From a virus, in the IMG/VR virus record IMGVR_UViG_3300046355_000078, positions 1-48,041 of that record: a stretch of DNA of 48,041 bases; one strand, given 5' to 3'. The translations under genes and the position numbers were made by a program. Positions 1-8,009 of the stretch are shown one piece after another. The number at the start of each line of letters is the position of its first letter. Position 1 is the first letter of the stretch. The notes beneath the pieces were generated by a model, which searched no databases, was not told the origin of the DNA, and worked only from the letters and a program-made list of their open reading frames with translations.

Positions 1-2453
1 TAGCTGAAGATGCTACTCCTTTTAAACTAGATGTTGGTTCAGGAGACTATTACTTCTCTGAAAATAACTTCTTACCTTCTGGTGGTAATGCTATTAGCTT
101 TACACAGTATTATAGAAACGGTAGTTCAGGTTGGACAACCTCTGTAACTGATACAGTTAACAATACAAACTATGATAACGGTACAGGAACATTAGCATCA
201 TTAACTGCTGGATATGTAACTAAGCATACATTGTATGTTGTAGGAGAAGGAGTGGATGAGAAATACTTCCTTGTATTAGGACAAGCTCAATACTCAAGTG
301 TGGTATTAGCAGAAGGTGCTGCTTTACCTTTGCCTCCTACATATTTTATTGATGGTGTAGTTTCTATTGCTTCTATATACATACAGCAAGGAGACGCTAA
401 CATATTACAAATAGAAGACATTCGTCCTGTAATTGGTTTCAAAGCTAGTGGTGTAAGTGCTACAGCTGTACACGGAAACTTATTAGGACTATCGGCTGAT
501 GACCATACACAGTATCTTCTTGTAGATGGTACAAGACAGATGGCTGGTGATCTTGGTCTTGATGGTAATGATCTTTACAATGTAACTAATATCACTGCTA
601 GTGGTTTAACTGATACCAATACACTTAAAGTAAGTGGTTTAGCTAATGACAATCTGCAGACAAGATTTGTTGTTTCTGATAGCGCTGGTAACTTCTATTA
701 TAGATCAAGTGGAGCAGACGGTACAGCAGGAACTGCAGGTACGGCAGGCACAAGCGCCACTAGTGGTGCAGACGGTGCAACTGGTACAGCTGGTACTTCA
801 GGATCAAGTGGTGCAACAGGATCAAGTGGAGCTACAGGAACTGCTGGTACAAGCGCTACATCTGGAAACAATGGTACTAGCGGAACCAATGGCTCATCAG
901 GCACAACAGGAACATCTGGAACTAATGGGACTTCAGGAGCTAATGGTAGTAGCGGTACTAGTGCTACGTCTGGTGTTAACGGAACTAGTGGAACTAACGG
1001 AACTACTGGTACTAGTGGCACTAACGGTTCATCAGGAACTGCTGGATTAGGTGGTACTTCTGGTACAAACGGATCTTCTGGAACTACTGGTACAACTGGA
1101 ACCAGTGGTGCAAATGGTACTTCTGGAACTAGTGCAACGTCTGGTGCAAACGGTACAAGTGGAATTAACGGAACATCTGGAGTAAATGGTACGTCAGGAA
1201 TAAATGGAACAAGCGGAACCTCTGGAACAAACGGTACATCAGGCATTACAGGAACTTCTGGTACGAACGGAACTTCAGGTACGAATGGAACAAGTGGTAA
1301 TACAGGTACAAGCGGTACTAATGGAACATCAGGTGCTGGTGGAACAAATGGAACTAGTGGAACTAATGGTACATCAGGAGTAAATGGAACTTTTGGTACT
1401 TCAGGAACAAATGGTACATCTGGTGCAAACGGTACAGATGGAACAGCTGGTACTAACGGGACCTCTGGTGTAAGTGGTAACGGTACAGGCGGAACGTCTG
1501 GTACTAATGGTACAAGTGGTGTTAGTGCTAGCCCTGGTGGAACAATAGGAGAAGTTCAATACAATGATGGTGCTGGAGGGTTTGCTGGTGCAGCAAACGT
1601 TGATATAAACAACGGATACTTATCATTGATAGACAATGGTGTAACTCCTACAGCTCCTCCTGCAAGTAACATGTTATTGTTTAGTAGAAGTAGAGGTGGT
1701 CGATTGGTTCCTGCTTTTGTTGGACCTGCTGGTTTAGATACAACTTTACAACCTGCTTTATTTGGTAACACTACATTTGTATGGTTACCAGGTACTGGTA
1801 CAACTACTGCAATTAACTGGGGATCATCATTTACAGCAAGAAACTTAGGAACTGGTGCTGCACAAGCTACCCCTGCAAGAGCATCTACAAATGCTATTAC
1901 ATCAATGAACCGTGCAACGTTTGGTACAGGTACCACTGCTACTGGTGCATCAGGTATTCAAACTTCTAACACTGTAGCGTGGAGAGGTAATGCTGCAGGA
2001 CTTGGAGGATTCTTCTTCTTTGCTCGTTTTGCAATAGAAACATTTGCATCAGATATGAGAGCGTTTGTAGGACTATCAGCAAACAACGCTACTATGGCAG
2101 CAGACCCTTCTACTTTTGCTAACACTGTAGGAATTGGAAAAGATACAGCAGATTCTACTTGGCAGATCATTACAAGAAGTGCTACTACGTTAACTAAAAC
2201 AAACACGGCTATCACTATTAATGCTACAGATATATTAGACTTCTATATGTTTGCTACTCCTAATGGAAGTAACGTAACGTTCAATGTAAGAAATGCTGTA
2301 ACAGGGGCTACGTTATATGCAAATACAGCACTAACAGCAAACTTACCTGCCTCCACCGCATTCTTGTACATGCAAGCTCATACACAGTCTGTAACAGGAA
2401 CCACTGCTAAGCTTTTAGCTCTTAATAGAATGTACTTAGAAACAGATTTATAA
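1..2453 (+). CDS. Tail fibre protein with Thr/Ser-rich collagen-like repeat (5' partial)
   Basis: The reading frame is open from base 3, so the gene runs off the left edge and the ATG at 231 is internal; 816 residues are visible. The N-terminal visible part is globular and contains a DDHTQYLLVDGTRQM segment, a motif typical of T4-type tail fibres near shaft repeats. Bases 712-1533 encode a long Gly-X-Y repeat in which X and Y are almost only Thr, Ser, Asn and Ala, with no Pro until its end. The last 300 residues look like a beta-rich receptor-binding head (WLPGTGTT onward). Two further fibre genes follow on the same strand. Assignment as a fibre is by motif and repeat; the bound receptor cannot be told. 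Confidence 0.85.
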   Translation, partial: AEDATPFKLDVGSGDYYFSENNFLPSGGNAISFTQYYRNGSSGWTTSVTDTVNNTNYDNGTGTLASLTAGYVTKHTLYVVGEGVDEKYFLVLGQAQYSSVVLAEGAALPLPPTYFIDGVVSIASIYIQQGDANILQIEDIRPVIGFKASGVSATAVHGNLLGLSADDHTQYLLVDGTRQMAGDLGLDGNDLYNVTNITASGLTDTNTLKVSGLANDNLQTRFVVSDSAGNFYYRSSGADGTAGTAGTAGTSATSGADGATGTAGTSGSSGATGSSGATGTAGTSATSGNNGTSGTNGSSGTTGTSGTNGTSGANGSSGTSATSGVNGTSGTNGTTGTSGTNGSSGTAGLGGTSGTNGSSGTTGTTGTSGANGTSGTSATSGANGTSGINGTSGVNGTSGINGTSGTSGTNGTSGITGTSGTNGTSGTNGTSGNTGTSGTNGTSGAGGTNGTSGTNGTSGVNGTFGTSGTNGTSGANGTDGTAGTNGTSGVSGNGTGGTSGTNGTSGVSASPGGTIGEVQYNDGAGGFAGAANVDINNGYLSLIDNGVTPTAPPASNMLLFSRSRGGRLVPAFVGPAGLDTTLQPALFGNTTFVWLPGTGTTTAINWGSSFTARNLGTGAAQATPARASTNAITSMNRATFGTGTTATGASGIQTSNTVAWRGNAAGLGGFFFFARFAIETFASDMRAFVGLSANNATMAADPSTFANTVGIGKDTADSTWQIITRSATTLTKTNTAITINATDILDFYMFATPNGSNVTFNVRNAVTGATLYANTALTANLPASTAFLYMQAHTQSVTGTTAKLLALNRMYLETDL
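712..1533 (+). repeat. Pro-free collagen-like Gly-X-Y repeat (GTS/GTN/GSS type)
   Basis: About 270 residues made of triplets such as Gly-Thr-Ser, Gly-Thr-Asn, Gly-Ser-Ser and Gly-Ala-Asn, with Gly at every third position apart from a few breaks. Synonymous Thr, Ser and Gly codons are mixed throughout, so the DNA is much less repetitive than the protein. Such triplets are expected to form a trimeric rod. Nearly every triplet offers one or two hydroxyl side chains. Confidence 0.9.
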
Positions 2454-2466
2454 TCAAAGTTAAAAC

Positions 2467-5247
2467 ATGGCTAAGAATAAGAATTTAGCGGAACTGATTA
2501 ATTACGTTGATGCCAGTACCTCTGGTACATCTGGCAGTGACGTTGTTGTACATGCTCATGGATCCTTAAAGCAGGATGTAGTTGTATCAGCTGTAGTAAA
2601 GGCTGGCACATCTGGCTTATTGATTCCTGCTGTACAGAACACAGACTATCAAGGTCCAATCACTGTCACCTCTACTGGTACATCAGGAGCTGCAACGTTA
2701 GTTGGTAATACTCTTAATATTCCTCAATATCAAAACTCTGGTCCTGGTGGAACTTCAGGTACTGGTGGATCATCTGGTACATCTGCAACTGCAGGTACAT
2801 CTGCTACTAGCGGATCAGCAGGAACAAGTGCTACTAGTGGAACGACAGGTACATCTGGCACTAATGGTTCATCTGGTACTTCAGGTACTAATGGTTCTAG
2901 TGGCACGTCAGGTACATCAGCATCTGCTGGTACATCGGGCAGTTCTGGAACAAGTGGCACAAGTGGTAGCTCTGGTCTTTCAGGCGATAGATATGCTACA
3001 ACATCTTCTACAAGCTTTACATTAGGTAATGCTGGTACACTCACTGTAGGTTTAGGATTAGCGTACACAGCATCTCAGAGTATTAATATTTCTATCAGTG
3101 CTAGTAATCACCAAACCTCTGAGGTAATCTCATATAACTCTGGTACAGGTGCATTAACATTTGGAGCACCTACAGACATTGTAGGAAGCGGATCAGGTAC
3201 ATCTTGGATAGTTAACTTAACAGGAGCAGCTGGAGGAGATGGTTCTTCGGGAACTTCAGGTAGCTCAGGTACTTCAGCTAGTTCTGGTACCTCAGGGACT
3301 AACGGTACTGCTGGTTCTTCTGGTACCAGTGCTACTAGTGGATCTAGTGGAACGTCTGGTACAAATGGAACTTCTGGAAGTAGCGGAACCTCTGCAACAA
3401 GTGGATCTTCTGGTATTTCAAGAACAGCAGGAACATCTGGTACGAATGGTACAACTGGAACATCAGGTACAAATGGTACTAGCGGTAGTTCAGGCACAAG
3501 TGCAACTAGTGGTAGTTCTGCAACATCTGGAACAAGTGCATCTAGTGGATCTAGCGGTACTGCTGGAGTCAATGGTACAAGTGGTAGCTCAGGCACATCA
3601 GGTACAAACGGTACATCAGGATCTAGTGCGACAGCTGGTACTTCAGCATCTTCTGGATCATCAGGTACTACTGGAACAAACGGTTCGAGTGGTACTAGTG
3701 GCACAAGCGCATCTTCGGGTACGTCTGCATCATCTGGTACGTCAGGTTCTTCAGCTACAGCTGGAACTAGTGGATCGTCTGGAACATCTGGATCTTCTGG
3801 TGTAAGTGGCAGTAGTGGAACAAGTGGAGCATCAGGTACATCAGGAAGTAGTGGCACCTCGGGTACTTCAGGTTCTTCAGGTGTAGGAACATTCTCTGGT
3901 ACAACAAACTATGTTCCTAAGTTTACAGCAGCTACTACATTAGGCGATAGTGTAATTTATGATAACGGAACCGCTGTTGGATTTTTTACAAATGCACCAA
4001 CAGCAGATATTCATTTCAAGGTTGCAAGTAATTTAAGTATTAGGAATGAGGCAACTGGAAATAACTCTTCTGTAACTAAATATGATCTCATGTATAATGC
4101 AGCTGGTGTATCATACGATTATACTACTGACATTGATCCGAGTTATTATCTTAAGACATTTTATCATCCTGTAGGATATATTGGACAAAATGGTAGTTCC
4201 ACTAACATTATGTATTTTAATACAGGTTATGATACTGCCACCCTTCAAACATTATCGTTCCAACTAAACGGATATAATAAATTTGAATTAAAACAAAATG
4301 GAGAAGTAGTTATTGGAGCTGATCAACAGGCTACAAGTGTATGGACAAGTTATCCATCTGTACTACGAGGACCTCAACCAGGTACATTTGCAACAGATAC
4401 TATTGGTGGAAACTTAACAATACAAGGCGGAAGAGGTACAGGTACAGGAGTTCCTGGAGATGTAATCATTAAGACAGGAACAGCTGGATCAACTGGTACT
4501 ACTTACAGTACTATGTCTAATAGAGTTGAGGTAAAAAGTAATACAGGTCAAGTAAAATTTAATAACTATACATCAAGTACATCTTTTACAGGAACAGCGA
4601 CTGCTTTATTAGCAGTTGATTCATCTGGAAACATTATTACTAGAGCAACTACTACAGGTTCTTCAGGTACTTCTGGAGCAAATGGTGCTAACGGATCCTC
4701 AGGTACGTCTGGTGCAACTGGTGGAACAGGTAGTTCAGGTACTTCGGGATCATCTGGTCAAGGAACTATCTCAGGTAGTACAAACAACATTGCTAAGTTT
4801 ACTGGAACTACAACCATTGGTAACTCTATTGCTACAGATAACGGATCTACATTTGCTGTAAGTGGTGCAATCACTGCTACAGGAGATGTTACAGCATTCT
4901 CTTCTGATGAAAGACTAAAAGAAAATATTGTAAACATCCCTAACGCATTAGATAAAATATTATCTTTAAATGGTGTTACGTATGATTGGAATGAGAAAGC
5001 ATTGGCATTTGGTTTTGTTCCTGATAACAGAAGACATGATGTTGGATTAATAGCTCAACAAGTAGAGGCTGTACTTCCAGAAGCTATAGCTCCTGCACCA
5101 TTTGATACAGATGTTGATACAGGAAAATCTATAAGTGGTGATAACTATCTAACAGTTAGATATGATAAACTAGTTGCTCTATTAATCGAAGGAGTGAAAG
5201 AGCAGCAAGCTCAGATCGATGAATTGAAAAAACTATTAAATAAATAA
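2467..5247 (+). CDS. Tail fibre with collagen-like repeats and C-terminal peptidase S74 chaperone domain
   Basis: 926 residues. Order: short N-terminal domain with GTSG islands, Gly-X-Y block (2746-2985), small beta domain, long Gly-X-Y block (3232-3892), a beta-rich domain of about 250 residues, a third short Gly-X-Y block (4657-4773), then a C-terminal domain starting SSDERLKENI at about residue 812. That signature belongs to the peptidase S74 intramolecular chaperone of endosialidases and T5-type fibres. The domain helps the fibre trimerise and cuts itself off next to the conserved Ser. The end (KEQQAQIDELKKLLNK) is a coiled coil, also typical. The gene starts 13 bp after the previous fibre and both use the same Thr/Ser triplets. 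Function as a fibre is well supported; the receptor is unknown. Confidence 0.92.
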   Translation: MAKNKNLAELINYVDASTSGTSGSDVVVHAHGSLKQDVVVSAVVKAGTSGLLIPAVQNTDYQGPITVTSTGTSGAATLVGNTLNIPQYQNSGPGGTSGTGGSSGTSATAGTSATSGSAGTSATSGTTGTSGTNGSSGTSGTNGSSGTSGTSASAGTSGSSGTSGTSGSSGLSGDRYATTSSTSFTLGNAGTLTVGLGLAYTASQSINISISASNHQTSEVISYNSGTGALTFGAPTDIVGSGSGTSWIVNLTGAAGGDGSSGTSGSSGTSASSGTSGTNGTAGSSGTSATSGSSGTSGTNGTSGSSGTSATSGSSGISRTAGTSGTNGTTGTSGTNGTSGSSGTSATSGSSATSGTSASSGSSGTAGVNGTSGSSGTSGTNGTSGSSATAGTSASSGSSGTTGTNGSSGTSGTSASSGTSASSGTSGSSATAGTSGSSGTSGSSGVSGSSGTSGASGTSGSSGTSGTSGSSGVGTFSGTTNYVPKFTAATTLGDSVIYDNGTAVGFFTNAPTADIHFKVASNLSIRNEATGNNSSVTKYDLMYNAAGVSYDYTTDIDPSYYLKTFYHPVGYIGQNGSSTNIMYFNTGYDTATLQTLSFQLNGYNKFELKQNGEVVIGADQQATSVWTSYPSVLRGPQPGTFATDTIGGNLTIQGGRGTGTGVPGDVIIKTGTAGSTGTTYSTMSNRVEVKSNTGQVKFNNYTSSTSFTGTATALLAVDSSGNIITRATTTGSSGTSGANGANGSSGTSGATGGTGSSGTSGSSGQGTISGSTNNIAKFTGTTTIGNSIATDNGSTFAVSGAITATGDVTAFSSDERLKENIVNIPNALDKILSLNGVTYDWNEKALAFGFVPDNRRHDVGLIAQQVEAVLPEAIAPAPFDTDVDTGKSISGDNYLTVRYDKLVALLIEGVKEQQAQIDELKKLLNK
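2746..2985 (+). repeat. Gly-X-Y (GTS/GSS) block 1 of second fibre
   Basis: About 80 residues of Gly-Thr-Ser, Gly-Ser-Ser and Gly-Thr-Ala triplets between two globular segments. It has the same composition and codon mixing as the repeat in the preceding fibre. Confidence 0.85.
3232..3892 (+). repeat. Gly-X-Y (GTS/GSS) block 2 of second fibre
   Basis: About 220 residues of Gly-X-Y triplets dominated by Thr, Ser, Asn and Ala, with no Pro. One triplet is broken by an Arg (GISRTAG). Synonymous codons alternate, which would limit recombination between repeat units. Confidence 0.88.
4657..4773 (+). repeat. Gly-X-Y block 3 of second fibre, before the S74 domain
   Basis: About 38 residues of GSSGTSGANGANG-type triplets linking the beta-rich domain to the C-terminal region that carries the S74 chaperone. 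Confidence 0.75.
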
Positions 5248-5249
5248 CT

Positions 5250-6221
5250 ATGGCATTACCTTCTTCAGGACCATTGAGTATTGGTCAAATTCGTACAGAA
5301 TTAGGTTCTGGTAGTGGATCTTTAAGAACATTGAGTTCTTTAGCAGGAAAATCAACACCTGATTCTATATCTGAATTCTATGGATATTCATCTTGGAGTG
5401 CCAGTGGAGGAAACTCAACCATTAACTCAGGAGGATATAGAGTACATGTGTTTACAAGTTCTGGAACTCTTACAGTTTCAGGAAGTAAGTCTTGTGAGTT
5501 TCTTTTAGTTGGTGGAGGTGCAGCTGCTTGGTATCGTGGTGAAGCTGGAGGAGGTGGATCTTTTGATGGATCTGGAGGAGGTGGTGCAGGTGGTTGGGTA
5601 AACACAAGTGTTACTGTAGGTAGCAACGTAACTGTTACTATTGGAGGAGGAGGAACAGGTATTCAACAAGGAGCTCAATCGGGTCCAAATACACAAGGAG
5701 GAAACACAACTGTTTCTGGCGGAGCTAATTTAACAGCTACTGGTGGAGGTAGAGGAGGTAGATTTAATTCATATGATGTAAATGGATCGGGTCCAGGAAA
5801 TGGTGGTTGTGGTGGAGGTCGTGGACGTGGTGGATACGGTGGTGTTGGTGGATTAGGATCTCAAGGTGGAAACGGAGGTTGGAGAACTGGTTGGACAAAC
5901 GGTAACGGACCTGGTGGTGGTGGAGGAACATATCAATCTGGAGGAAACGGATCTGGTGGAAATCAAGGTGGTGGAGGTGGAGCTGGTAATCTTAATTCTT
6001 GGTTAGGATCTACTATTCGTTTAGGTGGAGGTGGTGGTGGAAGTTCATATACAGGAACAGGAGGAGCAGCAGGAGCTGGTGGTGGAGGAGCAGGTAAAGC
6101 ATATCCTCCTTCAGGAGCAGTGTTGTATGGTGATAATGGTTCTGCTAATACTGGTGGAGGCGGAGGTGCTGAAGGTGGAGCAGGTGGATCAGGGATAGTT
6201 TATATTAGATATTTATTGTAA
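5250..6221 (+). CDS. Glycine-rich tail tip / adhesin-like protein
   Basis: 323 residues. The N-terminal 45 residues (MALPSSGPLSIGQIRTEL, then a Ser-rich stretch ending EFYGYS) match a short module seen at the start of many phage tail proteins. The rest starts with a beta-rich segment (YRVHVFTSSGTLTV, then EFLLVGGGAA) and becomes Gly-rich with runs of 4-5 Gly, as in the Gly-rich domain of phage adhesins. By analogy with gp38-type tip adhesins, these runs could pack as polyglycine helices that display variable loops; that is inference. It begins 2 bp after the S74 fibre and may cap it. No catalytic motif is visible. Confidence 0.75.
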   Translation: MALPSSGPLSIGQIRTELGSGSGSLRTLSSLAGKSTPDSISEFYGYSSWSASGGNSTINSGGYRVHVFTSSGTLTVSGSKSCEFLLVGGGAAAWYRGEAGGGGSFDGSGGGGAGGWVNTSVTVGSNVTVTIGGGGTGIQQGAQSGPNTQGGNTTVSGGANLTATGGGRGGRFNSYDVNGSGPGNGGCGGGRGRGGYGGVGGLGSQGGNGGWRTGWTNGNGPGGGGGTYQSGGNGSGGNQGGGGGAGNLNSWLGSTIRLGGGGGGSSYTGTGGAAGAGGGGAGKAYPPSGAVLYGDNGSANTGGGGGAEGGAGGSGIVYIRYLL

Positions 6222-6227
6222 TTAAGT

Positions 6228-6719
6228 ATGGGACATTTTGCAGAAATAGATGAGAATAATATTGTATTAAGAGTAATAGTAGCTGAGCAAGACTTTATTG
6301 ACTCTGGAGCTGTAGGCGATCCATCAAAGTGGATTCAAACTTCATATAATACAAAAGCTGGTGTTCATACATTAGGAGGAACTCCTTTTAGAAAAAACTA
6401 TGCAGCAACGGGAATGATATGGGATCCTGTAAGAGATGCATTTTATGGACAACAACCTACACCAAGTTTTACATTTGATGAAGAAACTTGTACATGGCAA
6501 TTCCCACCTAAACCAGTGAATGATAATAGAAGATATACATACAATTTTGCAGCAGATAAGTGGGAATTATTATTTAATCCTAAACCTTATGAGTCTTGGA
6601 CTTGGAATGAAGATACATACTTTTGGGATCCACCTATTCCTTATCCTGAAGAATATAGTACCACTGAGGAACCTCGTTATATGTGGGATGAAGAAAACCT
6701 GAATTGGGTATTAAAGTAA
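6228..6719 (+). CDS. Aromatic-rich small tail-associated protein
   Basis: 163 residues, starting MGHFAEIDENNIVLRVIVA and rich in Trp, Tyr and Pro. Phrases such as WIQTSYNT, GGTPFRKNYA and repeated W-x-W-[ND]-E-[ED]-T-type units (FTFDEETCTWQF, WTWNEDTYFW, MWDEENLNWV) look like short tandem beta units. Proteins like this sit beside tail-fibre genes in many marine and freshwater phages, with no known function. It is 6 bp downstream of the Gly-rich adhesin. A virion role is inferred from context. Confidence 0.7.
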   Translation: MGHFAEIDENNIVLRVIVAEQDFIDSGAVGDPSKWIQTSYNTKAGVHTLGGTPFRKNYAATGMIWDPVRDAFYGQQPTPSFTFDEETCTWQFPPKPVNDNRRYTYNFAADKWELLFNPKPYESWTWNEDTYFWDPPIPYPEEYSTTEEPRYMWDEENLNWVLK

Positions 6720-6735
6720 ATTTTATTTACATTTG
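6704..6735 (+). promoter_or_regulatory. Bacteroidota-type promoter for the sulfotransferase gene
   Basis: TTG at 6704-6706, a 21 bp spacer, then TACATTTG at 6728-6735, matching the Bacteroidota -33/-7 pattern. The expected transcript starts near 6741, 14 bases before the ATG at 6755. The -33 element lies inside the end of the preceding gene. Confidence 0.65.
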
Positions 6736-6754
6736 TTATTATATAACTACATGT

Positions 6755-7579
6755 ATGACAAAGAAAGTTTTCTATAACGCATCTTTACCTAGATCAGGAT
6801 CTACATTATTACAAAATGTATTAGCACAAAATCCTGATCTCTACACAAGTCCTACATCTGGACTATTTGATATACTAACAGGTACAAGAAATGTATATAC
6901 TAATACAACAGAGTTCGTTGCTCAAGATCAATCCATTACAATTAATGGATATAGAAGCTTAGTAAAAGGAGCATTGTATGGGTATTATGATGGAATTACA
7001 GACAAACCTTATTCCATTGATAAGAACAGAAGCTGGATTGGAGAATATAAGTTTATAGATGCGTTTGATCCAAACCCAAAGATCATATGTATGGTGAGAG
7101 ACTTACGTAGCATCTATGCATCTATAGAAAAGAAATACAGAAGTAATTCGTTATTAGATCATGAGCTTACTAATTGGCAAGACTTACGTGGTGTAACTAC
7201 ATACAAAAGAGTTGTTGAGCTTTCTACATCAAGGTTAATTTCTACATCAACTGAATCTATCTATCAGTCAATATTGGAAGGATATGATAAGAAAATTTTA
7301 TTTATAAAGTTTGAAGAGTTTTGTATCGATCCTATTTCACATTTGAAAAAGATTTATAAATACCTAGAGCTACCTTACTTTGAGCATGATGTAAATAACG
7401 TTGAACAAGTTACACATGAGAATGATCAATTATACGGATCGTTTGCAGATCACATTATTAAGCCAACCATAACTCCTTTACAAGAAGACTATAAACATGT
7501 TCTTGGTTTCCCTGTATGTAAATTAATTACAGACACATACGATTGGTACTATCATCATTTTGATTATAAAATATTTTAG
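6755..7579 (+). CDS. Sulfotransferase family protein
   Basis: 274 residues. The 5'-phosphosulfate loop is SLPRSGSTLL at residues 10-19 and the 3'-phosphate region is VRDLRSIYASI around residue 113; both bind PAPS in this family. The enzyme would move sulfate from PAPS to a hydroxyl on a glycan or on Tyr, Ser or Thr. I chose ATG 6755 over an in-frame ATG at 6704 because the promoter -7 box lies at 6728-6735 and the family motif starts just after MTKKVFYNA. The next gene, 1 bp downstream, is an APS-kinase-like protein that could make PAPS. The acceptor is unknown; fibre glycans are the obvious candidate from the neighbourhood. Confidence 0.85.
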   Translation: MTKKVFYNASLPRSGSTLLQNVLAQNPDLYTSPTSGLFDILTGTRNVYTNTTEFVAQDQSITINGYRSLVKGALYGYYDGITDKPYSIDKNRSWIGEYKFIDAFDPNPKIICMVRDLRSIYASIEKKYRSNSLLDHELTNWQDLRGVTTYKRVVELSTSRLISTSTESIYQSILEGYDKKILFIKFEEFCIDPISHLKKIYKYLELPYFEHDVNNVEQVTHENDQLYGSFADHIIKPTITPLQEDYKHVLGFPVCKLITDTYDWYYHHFDYKIF

Positions 7580-7580
7580 A

Positions 7581-8009
7581 ATGATTATTGTATTATTTGG
7601 TCAACCAGGTTCTGGTAAAACAACCCTTGCTAAAGAGCTATTGAAGTATGATAAATATTATCATATAGATGGTGACGTGTTACGAGAACTATTCTCTAAC
7701 AAAGACTACAGTAGAGAAGGGCGTATGGTGAACCTTAATAGAGCTAGTGATATTGCTACCTATCTAAACACTAGAAGCGATGTCATTCTATCACTAGTGT
7801 ATCCATATAATGAGGCTAGAAAGTATCTAAGCTCTCTAGCCTCTAATGTTAAATGGTTCTTGTTAGTTAGTGACGCAGATAGAAACAAGTCTCAGTTCAA
7901 AGTGAATGACTGGGAAGACCCTCTCTTGTCCGAAAACGTAAACATCATCAACACTGATATATCTATAGAAGACTGCCTAATGAAGATACTACATCTTCTA
8001 CGGAAATAG
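7581..8009 (+). CDS. Adenylylsulfate (APS) kinase-like P-loop kinase
   Basis: 142 residues. Walker A is GQPGSGKTT (residues 7-15), followed by HIDGD (28-32), FSNKDYSREGR (38-48) and a later segment SLVYPYNEARK. This order matches CysC (GxSGxGKST, LDGD, LGFSxxDRxEN, SFISPxRxxR), which phosphorylates APS to PAPS. It is shorter than usual (about 200 residues) and lacks the clear DPKGLYKKAR lid region, so a related small kinase is possible. I chose ATG 7581, one base after the sulfotransferase stop, over an in-frame ATG at 7560. The pairing with a sulfotransferase makes PAPS supply the most likely role. The 3' end overlaps the convergent gene by 47 bp. Confidence 0.72.
   Translation: MIIVLFGQPGSGKTTLAKELLKYDKYYHIDGDVLRELFSNKDYSREGRMVNLNRASDIATYLNTRSDVILSLVYPYNEARKYLSSLASNVKWFLLVSDADRNKSQFKVNDWEDPLLSENVNIINTDISIEDCLMKILHLLRK

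Noticed and set aside
698-1246. Long antisense frame rich in Val and Pro opposite the collagen-like repeat
   Set aside because: Mirror image of a Gly/Thr/Ser triplet repeat; it has no normal composition and disappears outside the repeat. The same holds for 3108-3857 and 2730-3068.
712-1533. Possible CRISPR or DNA tandem array
   Set aside because: No constant-length DNA repeat with unique spacers; the period is protein triplets with varied codons.
5378-5696. Antisense frames in the Gly-rich adhesin gene
   Set aside because: Pro/Ser-rich shadows of Gly codons with no independent signals.
6704-6754. Upstream start for the sulfotransferase (MGIKVNF)
   Set aside because: The promoter -7 box lies inside this stretch, and the family motif starts right after the later ATG.
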